Source: F1-120-MAGs118 sp013360535 (lineage in GTDB: Bacteria; Planctomycetota; UBA1135; GCA-002686595). Taken from it: a DNA stretch of 64,000 nucleotides. The position numbers and the translations under genes are program-made. Numbering within the stretch: position 1 is the first letter of the stretch; each line of letters opens with the position of its first letter. This document shows positions 16,208 through 24,176 of this stretch, in pieces. The DNA is taken from NCBI GenBank assembly GCA_026647215.1, contig JAPKHC010000041.1:13016-77015 (forward strand). Direction: 5' to 3'. The notes beneath the pieces are model-generated. The model had not been told where the DNA came from. It did no database searches and was given only the letters and a program-made list of their open reading frames with translations.

Positions 16208-17449
16208 ATGCAGGTCGGCTTTCTCGAGGCGACGCGCCTGTGGCTGCGGATCGGGCTCACGAGCTTCGGCGGGCCCGCCGGGCAGATCGCGCTGCTGCAC
16301 CGCGAGCTCGTCGAGCGCCGCCGCTGGCTCGACGAGGAGCGTTTCCTGCACGCGCTCGACTTCTGCGTGCTGCTGCCCGGCCCGGAAGCGCAGCAGCTCG
16401 CGACGTATTCGGGCTGGCTGTTGCACGGGAAGCTCGGCGGCTTCGTCGCGGGCACGCTGTTCGTGCTGCCGAGCGCGCTGCTCCTGTGGGCGCTGGCGTG
16501 GATCCACGCAGCCCACGGCGACGTCGCGTGGATCGCGGCGCTCTTCGCCGGCCTCCAGCCTGCGGTGCTCGCGCTGATCGCCGCCGCGATCCCGCGCATC
16601 GGTCGCCGCGCGCTGCGTTCGCCCGCGAGTTACGGACTCGCGCTCGCCGCCTTCGCCGCGATGGCCTTCGCGGACGTCTCGTTCCCGTGGGTCGTGCTCG
16701 GCGCGGGCCTGTTCGGCTGGCTGCGTTCCTCGCGAGCGACTCCGACGGTGACGGTCGCTCCGCCGGGTGCGCCGGTGGGCCTGCGTTCGACGCTCGCCAC
16801 CGCCGCGACGTGCCTCGCGCTGTGGTGGGCGCCGGTCGTGCTCGTTGGCCTGTATTTCGGCTGGAATTCGGTGTTCGCGCAGGAAGGCCTGTTCTTCAGC
16901 AAGTCCGCCGTCGTGACGTTCGGGGGCGCCTACGCGGTGCTGCCCTACGTCGCCGACAGCGCCGTGCACCACTTCGGCTGGCATTCGGCGGCCGACATGC
17001 TCGACGGGCTCGGGCTGGCGGAGACCACGCCGGGCCCGCTGATCATGGTCGTGCAGTTCGTCGGCTTCCTCGGCGCGTGGAACGCTCCGGGAGAGCTCTC
17101 GCCGCTCGTGAGCGCGACGCTCGGCGCCGCGTTGACGACGTGGGTGACCTTCGTGCCCTGTTTCCTGTTCGTGTTCGTCGGTGCGCCCTACGTCGAGCGC
17201 CTGCGCGGCGTGCCGAGGCTCGCGGGCGCGCTCGCCGCCATCACGGCCGCGGTCGTCGGCGGCATCGCGCAGCTCGCGCTGTGGTTCGCGGCGCAGACCC
17301 TGTTCGACGCGGAAGGGTCGTTCGAGCTGGGCGCGGCGGCGCTCGCGCTCGGATCGTTTGGGCTGCTGCATTTCCGCGGCTGGGAGGCGGCCACGGTCGT
17401 CGCCCTGTGTGGCGCGGTCGGGCTCGGACGCCACCTCCTCGGGGTCTAG
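16208..17449 (+). CDS. chrA: Chromate transporter, ChrA family, two-domain form
   Basis: A 413-residue inner-membrane protein with about 10-12 hydrophobic segments arranged as two homologous halves. Each half has a ChrA signature: GLTSFGGPAGQIALLH, LLPGPEAQQLATYSGW in the N-terminal half, and VVTFGGAYAVLPYV, GLAETTPGPLIMVVQFVGF in the C-terminal half. The family exports chromate, or exchanges sulfate and chromate, by the chromate ion transport mechanism. No chrB regulator is adjacent. The gene is divergently paired with the sulfur-handling MBL-rhodanese gene, so sulfate or oxyanion transport may be the physiological role. Confidence 0.93.
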   Translation: MQVGFLEATRLWLRIGLTSFGGPAGQIALLHRELVERRRWLDEERFLHALDFCVLLPGPEAQQLATYSGWLLHGKLGGFVAGTLFVLPSALLLWALAWIHAAHGDVAWIAALFAGLQPAVLALIAAAIPRIGRRALRSPASYGLALAAFAAMAFADVSFPWVVLGAGLFGWLRSSRATPTVTVAPPGAPVGLRSTLATAATCLALWWAPVVLVGLYFGWNSVFAQEGLFFSKSAVVTFGGAYAVLPYVADSAVHHFGWHSAADMLDGLGLAETTPGPLIMVVQFVGFLGAWNAPGELSPLVSATLGAALTTWVTFVPCFLFVFVGAPYVERLRGVPRLAGALAAITAAVVGGIAQLALWFAAQTLFDAEGSFELGAAALALGSFGLLHFRGWEAATVVALCGAVGLGRHLLGV

Positions 17450-17509
17450 GACCCAGGGCGTTCGCGGCCGCGGGCCGGGCTCGCGCGGGTGGAGTAAGAT
17501 TCACGGGCC

Positions 17510-18892
17510 GTGTCGACTTCCATGACTCCGCATTCGAGACTCACGACGGCCCTCGCTGGCCTCGCGCTCGCCCTCGCCGGCTGCGGCGGGAGTTCGAGCA
17601 CCGGCGTCGAAGCGCGCGAGCCGTCGAACGTGCTCCTCGTGGTCGCCGATGACGTCGGCGTCGACATGCTCGCGGCCTACGGCGTGCACCCCAACGCCCC
17701 GCCGACGCCGAACCTCGATGCGCTGATCGCCGATGGCGTGCTGTTCGAGCGCGCCTACACGCCGCCGAGCTGCTCGCCGACGCGCGCGGCGATCCTCACG
17801 GGCCGGCGCTCGTTCCGCACGGGCTTGGGAAAGCCGATCGACGAGTGGCTGCCGGAATTTGCGCTGCAGCTCGACGAGCGCACGCTGCCGGAGGTGCTCG
17901 CCAGCGGCAGCGCGACGCCGATCGCGACCTCGGCCATCGGCAAGTGGCATCTGGGCTCCGTCGCGGTCGGCGACGTCGACCATCCCAACCTGCAGGGCTT
18001 CGAGTGGTTCGAGGGCCCGTTCGGGAACCTGTTCCTCAATCAGGACTACTTCGACTACGGGAAGATCCGCAATGGCGTGCGCGTGCAGAGTCAGGTGTAC
18101 GCGACGACCGATCAGGTCGACGACGCGATCGCGCGCGTGCAGGCGATGCCGGAGCCGTGGTTCCTGTACCTCTCGTTCAGCTCGGCCCACGCGCCCTACC
18201 ACGCGCCGCCGCAGAACCTGCACACGTACACGTTGAGCGGCGACCCGCAGGACACGCGCTTCGAGCACTACTGCGCGATGGTGCAGGCGATGGACACGGA
18301 GCTCGGGCGACTTCTGGCCGCGATTCCCGCCGGAGTCCGTTCGCGCACGACGGTCGTCTTCATCGGCGACAACGGCTCGCCCAATCAGGTCGTGACGCCG
18401 CCGTCGATCCCATCGCAGTCGAAGGGTTCGCTGTTCGAGGGAGGCGTGCGGGTTCCGCTCGTGATCGCCGGGCGAGATGCCGTCGCGAAGGGCGCGCGCT
18501 GCAGCGCGCTGGTGGAGAGCGTCGACCTGTTCCCGACCGTGGTCGAGATGCTCGCCGCCGATCTGGCGCAGGGCGTCGGCGACAACCGGCCGATCGACGG
18601 GCGCTCGATCTTCCGCTACCTCTCGCAGCCGCTCGCCGCCTCCCAGCGCGAGTTCGCGGTGGCCGAGAAGTTCGAGCCCAACGGTTTCGGGCCGTACACC
18701 TCGACGGGCGCGATGGTGCGCGACGAGCGCTGGAAGCTGATCCGCCGCTCCGGCCTGCCGGATGCGCTGTTCGACATGGCCGGCGTCGACCGCGAGGGCG
18801 TCGACCTCAACGACGGCAGCCTGACGGCGGAGGAGAGCGCGGCGCTCACCCGGCTGCAGGGCTGGCTCGACCAGACGCTTCCGGCGCCCTGA
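17510..18892 (+). CDS. Sulfatase, formylglycine dependent
   Basis: A 460-residue exported hydrolase. The first 25 residues form a lipoprotein-type signal (LALALAGC). ATG 17522 is an alternative start to the GTG used here. The alkaline-phosphatase-superfamily sulfatase fold is seen in metal residues D47-D48 of VVADDVG and the modification motif SCSPTRAAILTGR, with C88 converted to formylglycine. Further blocks are SAIGKWHLG, HAPYHAPP, MDTELGRLL and VFIGDNGSPNQ, all standard for the family. It cleaves sulfate esters, most likely from sulfated polysaccharides, as in other planctomycetes that carry many sulfatases. The maturase is not in the window. Substrate unknown. Confidence 0.93.
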   Translation: MSTSMTPHSRLTTALAGLALALAGCGGSSSTGVEAREPSNVLLVVADDVGVDMLAAYGVHPNAPPTPNLDALIADGVLFERAYTPPSCSPTRAAILTGRRSFRTGLGKPIDEWLPEFALQLDERTLPEVLASGSATPIATSAIGKWHLGSVAVGDVDHPNLQGFEWFEGPFGNLFLNQDYFDYGKIRNGVRVQSQVYATTDQVDDAIARVQAMPEPWFLYLSFSSAHAPYHAPPQNLHTYTLSGDPQDTRFEHYCAMVQAMDTELGRLLAAIPAGVRSRTTVVFIGDNGSPNQVVTPPSIPSQSKGSLFEGGVRVPLVIAGRDAVAKGARCSALVESVDLFPTVVEMLAADLAQGVGDNRPIDGRSIFRYLSQPLAASQREFAVAEKFEPNGFGPYTSTGAMVRDERWKLIRRSGLPDALFDMAGVDREGVDLNDGSLTAEESAALTRLQGWLDQTLPAP

Positions 18893-18949
18893 GCCGCTCG
18901 GGCGGAATTCCCGCTTGAACCGCGCGTTCCAGCGCCGAGACTGCCGCCC

Positions 18950-19219
18950 ATGAGCTGCCTCTTCGGCTGCCTCGGCTTCCTCGCGCCGCGGCTGGTGCTG
19001 GTCGTGATGTGGATGACCGGCTACCTGTCGCGCGCCTACGAGAGCGTGCTCTGGCCGCTGCTCGGCCTCGTGTTCCTGCCGCTGACGACGATCACCTACG
19101 CATGGGTCATGAACACCCGCGGCGAAGTCGGCGGGATGTACACCGTGCTCGTGACGCTGGCGGTGCTCGCGGACCTCGGCGTGCTGTCGGGCTCGCGCCG
19201 CAGCAGCAAGGACGAGTGA
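18950..19219 (+). CDS. Small two-helix membrane protein
   Basis: An 89-residue protein with three hydrophobic segments (about residues 8-25, 33-55 and 62-80) and a charged tail (SRRSSKDE). It begins MSCLFGCLGFLAPR, and the Cys pair near the N-terminus is notable. There is no known domain. It stands 57 bases behind the sulfatase gene on the same strand and converges on the next lipoprotein gene. The function cannot be inferred. Confidence 0.7.
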   Translation: MSCLFGCLGFLAPRLVLVVMWMTGYLSRAYESVLWPLLGLVFLPLTTITYAWVMNTRGEVGGMYTVLVTLAVLADLGVLSGSRRSSKDE

Positions 19220-19232
19220 GCGCGGGCCGCGT

Positions 19233-19613
19233 TCAGCGCGGCAGCAGGCCGACGCCGGTCGCCACCAGCGCGAGCTTGGGGTTGTCGCCGCGCGTGTAGG
19301 TGAAGACGCCCGAGATGCGCGCCTCGCGGCCGGCGCAGTCGAGCGGCATCGTGAAGGAGCCGTCCTTGAAGGTCACCTGCAGCACGCGCTCGCCGTCGCG
19401 CAGCTTCATCCAGCAGCCGCGCTTGGGGCAGACCTCGGCGATCGTGCCCTGCACGACCACCGGCTTGCCGCTGTAGAGCTCGGGGTGCTGGATCAGGGTC
19501 GTGGCCGGGACGCTCTGGGTGGAGCCGATGCCGATGCCGTAGCTCTCGGAGGGAAAGGAGGCGCAGCCGGCGAGGAACAGGGCCAGGACGAGCGGGGCGG
19601 CAGGCTTGAGCAT
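19233..19613 (-). CDS. Lipoprotein with OB-like domain, DUF4920-like
   Basis: A 126-residue lipoprotein starting at ATG 19613 with lipobox LAGC at about residues 11-14. The mature part has a five-strand pattern and the motif GTIAEVCPKRGCWMKLRDG, a C-x4-C-W-M turn that I associate with DUF4920 domains of envelope proteins. Two cysteines at this position could bind a metal or form a disulfide. It ends with a strand-loop GDNPKLALVATGVG. It is monocistronic and convergent with the small membrane protein gene. Function unknown. Confidence 0.75.
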   Translation of the reverse strand: MLKPAAPLVLALFLAGCASFPSESYGIGIGSTQSVPATTLIQHPELYSGKPVVVQGTIAEVCPKRGCWMKLRDGERVLQVTFKDGSFTMPLDCAGREARISGVFTYTRGDNPKLALVATGVGLLPR

Positions 19614-19716
19614 GGTGGGCAGAGTGTGGGCGAAAGCCCTCTGCGGCGCCATCCCCCGACGAAGAGCGTACGGAGCCCCTGTCGACCTCCCGACGATCTC
19701 GTACTAACCTCTCACC

Positions 19717-20097
19717 GTGAGCCCGGAAATCGACGCCGTCCGCCAAACCATCGAAGCCATCAACCGCCGCGACCCTGCCGGGGTGGTGGCCACGCTCGCC
19801 CGTGACGTCGCTTTCGTCGACGCGCACGGCCGGCGCTTCGAGGGGCGCGAGACCCTGATGGAGGGTTGGCGCGGGTATTTCACGACGTTCCCCGACTACC
19901 AGATCGAGATCGACAAGGAGCAGTCGGTCGCCGGTGGCGTGCTGGTCCTCGGCCACGCGGCCGGGTCCTACCGCGGTCGCCGGGACCGGGCTTGGCGCAT
20001 CCCGATCGCGATCCGCGCCGAGGTGCGCGAGGGCAAGGTCGCGCTCTGGCAGGTCTTTGCGGACACGCACCTGCCGTTCGAGAGCATGCGCGCCTGA
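19717..20097 (+). CDS. SnoaL/NTF2-like protein
   Basis: A 126-residue protein from a GTG start. It has the cone-shaped NTF2-like fold of ketosteroid isomerase and SnoaL families: an N-terminal helix AVRQTIEAINRRD, beta strand VVATLARDVAFVD with the HGRRFEGRETLMEGWRGYF segment, and the C-terminal strands PIAIRAEVREGKVALWQVFAD. Such proteins bind or turn over small hydrophobic substrates. No catalytic pair can be assigned with confidence. It stands alone between a lipoprotein gene and the secretion operon. Confidence 0.83.
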   Translation: MSPEIDAVRQTIEAINRRDPAGVVATLARDVAFVDAHGRRFEGRETLMEGWRGYFTTFPDYQIEIDKEQSVAGGVLVLGHAAGSYRGRRDRAWRIPIAIRAEVREGKVALWQVFADTHLPFESMRA

Positions 20098-20315
20098 GCT
20101 GAGGCCCGCGGCGGACGCCGGGGACGGGATTCGGCTTCTGGGAGGGCTCGAGCGCCTCCGCGGGAGCGTTTTGGTCGCTTTTGGGGGCCTTTTTCTGCGC
20201 TCTCCCGGTCGATTCTTCGCCCAGGAGCTCCCGCGTCCTCAGGCTGGAGCCCGGATTCTGGCGAAGTCGGATTGAGGAAGTGGACTGCCTGTTTCAAAAG
20301 GGCGGCCCACCTGCC

Positions 20316-20636
20316 ATGGTCGCCCCCGAACTCCCCGACGATTCCCTCTCCGCGCAGCGGCGTGGTCATTCATGGGGCTTCCTCTCGAGCCACGCGCTCG
20401 TGCTGCTCTCGCTCGCCGGACACGACCAGCCGACGCTGAGGGACGTGGCGGAGCGGGTCGGGCTGACCGAACGGGCCGTCAGCACGATCGTGCACGACCT
20501 CGAGGCCGAAGGTTTCCTCGAACGGCGCAAGCAGGGCCGGCGCAACTTCTATCGGCTGCGACTCGACCACCCGCTCCGGCACGAACTGGAGCGGCACCGG
20601 GACGTGAAGGGCCTGATCGACCTCTTCCTCAGATGA
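20316..20636 (+). CDS. Winged helix-turn-helix regulator, MarR-like
   Basis: A 106-residue DNA-binding protein. I chose ATG 20316 because upstream codons are not protein-like. The fold is MarR/Lrp-type: TLRDVAERVGLTERAVSTIVHDLEAEGFLERR is the helix-turn-helix followed by the wing KQGRRNFYRL, and the last 20 residues form a dimer helix. It lies 15 bases upstream of the ABC exporter gene in the same direction and probably regulates the secretion operon of which it is the first gene. Confidence 0.88.
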   Translation: MVAPELPDDSLSAQRRGHSWGFLSSHALVLLSLAGHDQPTLRDVAERVGLTERAVSTIVHDLEAEGFLERRKQGRRNFYRLRLDHPLRHELERHRDVKGLIDLFLR

Positions 20637-20651
20637 CCCCCCCAGCTCGCC

Positions 20652-22820
20652 ATGACCGAACACCGATCGATGCCGTCCGATGTTGTCGAGGCGGCCAAGG
20701 CGCTGCAGCGGCTCGCGGAGACGCTCGGCCTCCATTGCCTCGCCAGCGACGTCGAGCGCCGCCTGTCCCAGACCTGGCCGGACGGGAGCGAGAAGCCCAT
20801 CGGCGAGGTCGAGTGGTTCGCGCGCGCGGCGGATGACCTCGGCCTGCGCGTGCAGCACCGCACGGGTTCGCTCGACGAGGCGCTGGCGCACGTGAAGCTC
20901 GGTCAGGGCATCGCGCTGCAGTCGACGGTGCCGGGCAACGGTCGTTACTGGATCGCGGTGCTGCGCGAGCGCGGCGGCCGGTTCGAGGTCGAGCGCTTCG
21001 GCGCCAGCGCTCCGGAGGCCGAAGCCAAGGTCTCGCAGGCCGAGCTGGCGCGGGAGTGCGGGCTGCAGCCGGCGTCGAACCTCGAGTGGGTCGTGCTCGA
21101 CCTCGCGACGCCGAACGACGAGGCCAGCGCGGCCCACGGCAAGCCGGCGATGAGCGAATGGAAGCGCCTGATGGCGCTCGTCAAGCCGGACAAGTCCGAC
21201 ATCCTGTCGATCACGGTCTTCGCGATCGCGATCGGCGTGCTGCAGCTCGCGACGCCGGTCGCGGCACAGGCGCTGGTCAATTTCGTCGCGCTCGGTGGCG
21301 CGATCCCGCCGGTGATCGCGGTCGCGTTCATGCTGATGCTCGGCCTCGCGTTCGCGGGAGCGCTGAGCGCGCTGCAGACGTGGATCGTCGAGGTGCTGCA
21401 GCAGCGTGTGTTCGTGCGCACGTTCGCCGACCTCGCCGCGCGCCTGCCGCGCGTGCGCAGCGACGCGCACCACTACGGGCCGGAGCTCGTCAACCGCTTC
21501 CTCGACGTCGTGTCGATCCAGAAGCTCGGCGCCGGGCTGCTGCTCGATGGCGTGGCGTTGCTCCTGACGGTCGTGGTCGGGCTCGTGCTGCTCGCGTTCT
21601 ACCACCCGCTGCTGCTCGCGTTCGATCTCGTGCTCCTGATCGTGATCGCGCTGCTCGTGTTCCTGCCGATGCGCCGCGGCGTGCAGACGGCGGTCGACGA
21701 GAGCACGGTCAAGTTCCAGGCCGCGGCGTGGCTCGAGGAAGTCGCGCGCAATCCGCGGCTCTTCAAGTCGAGCGGTGCGCAGCAGTGGGCGCTCGACATC
21801 GCCGACCGCATCGCCGGCGAGTGGGTGGCGCGGCGGCGCACGCACTTCCGCGTCGTGTTCGGTCAGGTGATCGGCGCGCAGGCCCTGCGCATGATCGCGA
21901 GCACCGTGCTGCTCGCCATCGGCGGCATCCTCGTCATCCAGGGCGCGCTGACGCTGGGCCAGCTCGTCGCGGCCGAGATCATCGTGTCGCTGGTCGTCGA
22001 CTCGGTCGCGAAGACCGGCAAGCACCTCGAGAACTACTACGACCTGATGGCGGCGACCGGCAAGGTCGGCAAGCTGCTCGACCTGCCGCTCGAGCCGCAC
22101 TCGGGTGAGCACCACGCGTGCGATCCGGCCGCGGCGGGCTCGACGCTCAAGCTGTCGCAGGTCGCGGCGACGCGCAGTTCGGGTGCGGCGCTGTTCAGCG
22201 GCGTCGACCTCGAGCTCCCGGCCGGTGGGGTGCTGTGCGTGCGCGGCGCGAGCGGCGCGGGCAAGACCACGTTCACGAACCTGCTCTGGGGTCTGCGTTC
22301 GCCGTCGCGCGGCGCGATCCGGCTCGATGGACGCGACCTGCGCGAGCTCTCGTGCGACTCGCTGCGGCGCAACGTCGCGCTGGTCAGCGGGGTCGAGCTC
22401 GTGCACGCCTCGATCCGCGACAACGTGCGCATCGGCCGCACGACGGTGAGCGACGACGACGTGCGCGACGCGCTGCGGCGCGTGGGACTGCTCGACGAGC
22501 TCGCGACCTTGCCCCAGGGGCTCGACACCGAGCTCGACGCGCAGGGCCATCCGCTCTCCGAGGGTCAGGCCCAGCGGCTCCTGATCGCGCGCGCCATCGC
22601 GGGCCGCCCGCGGCTGCTCGTGATCGACGACGTGCTCGACAGCCTGCCGCAGGACGCGGCGCGGCAGGTCGAGGCGTCGCTGTTCGACGCGCGGGCGCGC
22701 TGGACGCTCGTGCTCGTGTCCAACCGCGCGGACATCGCGGCGCGTTCCACGCTCGTGCTCGACCTGCCTTCGGGTCAGGTCAGCGCTCCCAAGTCCCCCA
22801 ACGCGCCGAAGGTCGCCTGA
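20652..22820 (+). CDS. ABC exporter, type I secretion-like, with degenerate peptidase-like domain
   Basis: A 722-residue membrane ATPase. Residues about 10-150 resemble the C39-like domain of bacteriocin and RTX exporters, but the catalytic Cys and His are absent (a C39-like, non-peptidase form). Residues about 180-470 contain the transmembrane domain. The nucleotide-binding domain follows: Walker A GASGAGKT (about 533), signature LSEGQ (about 635) in place of LSGGQ, and LLVIDDVLD with Asp at the catalytic Glu position. The H-loop reads LVSNR, with Asn in place of His. The ATPase therefore has several non-canonical residues, so it may hydrolyse ATP slowly or need a partner. It is followed at 6 bases by an HlyD adaptor and then a TolC-like channel. 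Confidence 0.9.
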   Translation: MTEHRSMPSDVVEAAKALQRLAETLGLHCLASDVERRLSQTWPDGSEKPIGEVEWFARAADDLGLRVQHRTGSLDEALAHVKLGQGIALQSTVPGNGRYWIAVLRERGGRFEVERFGASAPEAEAKVSQAELARECGLQPASNLEWVVLDLATPNDEASAAHGKPAMSEWKRLMALVKPDKSDILSITVFAIAIGVLQLATPVAAQALVNFVALGGAIPPVIAVAFMLMLGLAFAGALSALQTWIVEVLQQRVFVRTFADLAARLPRVRSDAHHYGPELVNRFLDVVSIQKLGAGLLLDGVALLLTVVVGLVLLAFYHPLLLAFDLVLLIVIALLVFLPMRRGVQTAVDESTVKFQAAAWLEEVARNPRLFKSSGAQQWALDIADRIAGEWVARRRTHFRVVFGQVIGAQALRMIASTVLLAIGGILVIQGALTLGQLVAAEIIVSLVVDSVAKTGKHLENYYDLMAATGKVGKLLDLPLEPHSGEHHACDPAAAGSTLKLSQVAATRSSGAALFSGVDLELPAGGVLCVRGASGAGKTTFTNLLWGLRSPSRGAIRLDGRDLRELSCDSLRRNVALVSGVELVHASIRDNVRIGRTTVSDDDVRDALRRVGLLDELATLPQGLDTELDAQGHPLSEGQAQRLLIARAIAGRPRLLVIDDVLDSLPQDAARQVEASLFDARARWTLVLVSNRADIAARSTLVLDLPSGQVSAPKSPNAPKVA

Positions 22821-22826
22821 GCCACC

Positions 22827-24176
22827 ATGGGAACCCAAGTCGCGCCGCTCTCGAACGGTCCCGTGCTTCCGGCCTTGCGAGCCGTGCGCCCGCCGCGTGG
22901 CATGCGCAAGCTGGCGTGGGCGATGGTCGTCTTGTTCCTGACGTTGCCGTTCGTGCTGTTTGGCCTGCCGTGGCGCCAGAACCTCGCGGGCACCGGGCGT
23001 GTCACCGCGTTCGAGCCGCTCGATCGCACGCAGATCCTGCCCGCGCCCGTGTCGGGTCGGCTCGCGCGGTTGCACGTGCAGGAAGGCGAGCGCGTGACCA
23101 AGGGCCAGTTGCTCGCGGAGCTCGAGGATCAGGACCCCGAGTTCGCGTTCCGGCTCGACCAGCAGGTGCAGCTCGCGCAGGGCAAGGTCGACGCGGCGCG
23201 CTCGGCGGTCTCGCAGTACGACATGCAGCTGACGTTCCTCGAGGATGCGCGCGAGACGGCGGTGTCGTCGGCCGAGGCAGACCTGCGCAACGCGATCCAG
23301 AAGGTGCGTGCGGCCGAGCAGGACCTCGTCGGCTTCGAGGCCGAGAGCGAGCAGAAGCGCACCGACCGCGAGCGCAAGTGGACGCTCTTCACCAAGGGCG
23401 TCGCGAGCCAGCTCGACTTCCAGAAGGCCGAGGCCGACGCGCTCGCCGCCGTGGCGAAGGTCGAGGCGGCGAAGGCGAAGGTCGATCAGGCGCGCGCGGA
23501 AGAGGAAGCGAAGATGGCGACGGTCGACAAGATCGCCGCCGAGCAGCGCGCGAAGATCGAGTCGACGCGGGCCTCGCGCGAGGAGGCCGTGCAGAAGCTG
23601 AAGGCGGCGGAAAAGGAGCTGCTCGAGGCGCGCACCAAGGTCGAGCGCCAGAAGACGCAGACCGTGGTCGCGCCGCGCGATGGCTACATCCTGCGCGTGC
23701 ACGCCGCGAACTCGGCGGACCTGCTCTCGCAGGGCGATCCGCTGATCGAGCTCATCCCCGACACCGATCGGCTGGCGGCGGAGCTGTGGGTGCGCGGCAA
23801 CGACGCGCCGCTGATTTCGCCGGGACGCAAGGTGCGGCTGCAGTTCGAGGGCTGGCCGGCCGTGCAGTTCGCGGGCTGGCCGTCGGTCGCCGTCGGCACG
23901 TTCGGCGGCGTCGTGAGCTTCGTCGATGCGCAGGGTGCGCCGGATGGCCGCTTCCGCATGCTGATCACGCCGGATCCCGAGGACGTGCCGTGGCCCGACC
24001 GTCGCTACCTGCGGCAGGGCGCGCGCGCGACGGGCTGGGTGCTGCTCGAGGATGTCAGCATCGGCTACGAGATCTGGCGCCAGCTCAACGCCTTCCCGCC
24101 GTCGATCTCGAGCGCGCCCGACAGCGCGCCCGCGAAGGAAGCGAAGCCGAAGTCGTCGAAGGGCGAGAAGCCGTGA
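22827..24176 (+). CDS. HlyD-family periplasmic adaptor (membrane fusion protein)
   Basis: A 449-residue protein with one N-terminal membrane helix (MRKLAWAMVVLFLTLPFVLFG, about residues 26-48). The lipoyl-like strands flank it: LPAPVSGRLARLHVQEGERVTKGQLLAEL and the returning RDGYILRVHAANSADLLSQGDPLIELIP. Between them lies a coiled coil of about 200 residues (residues 110-280) that would bridge the periplasm to the outer-membrane channel. The C-terminal barrel follows. The end overlaps the next gene by 4 bases (GTGA), so adaptor and channel are translationally coupled. This completes a tripartite export system with the ABC protein. Confidence 0.93.
   Translation: MGTQVAPLSNGPVLPALRAVRPPRGMRKLAWAMVVLFLTLPFVLFGLPWRQNLAGTGRVTAFEPLDRTQILPAPVSGRLARLHVQEGERVTKGQLLAELEDQDPEFAFRLDQQVQLAQGKVDAARSAVSQYDMQLTFLEDARETAVSSAEADLRNAIQKVRAAEQDLVGFEAESEQKRTDRERKWTLFTKGVASQLDFQKAEADALAAVAKVEAAKAKVDQARAEEEAKMATVDKIAAEQRAKIESTRASREEAVQKLKAAEKELLEARTKVERQKTQTVVAPRDGYILRVHAANSADLLSQGDPLIELIPDTDRLAAELWVRGNDAPLISPGRKVRLQFEGWPAVQFAGWPSVAVGTFGGVVSFVDAQGAPDGRFRMLITPDPEDVPWPDRRYLRQGARATGWVLLEDVSIGYEIWRQLNAFPPSISSAPDSAPAKEAKPKSSKGEKP

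Noticed and set aside
14528..17652. Long frames on both strands through the mltA, MBL-rhodanese and chrA genes
   Set aside because: They are shadows in other frames of recognisable proteins and have no start or RBS support.
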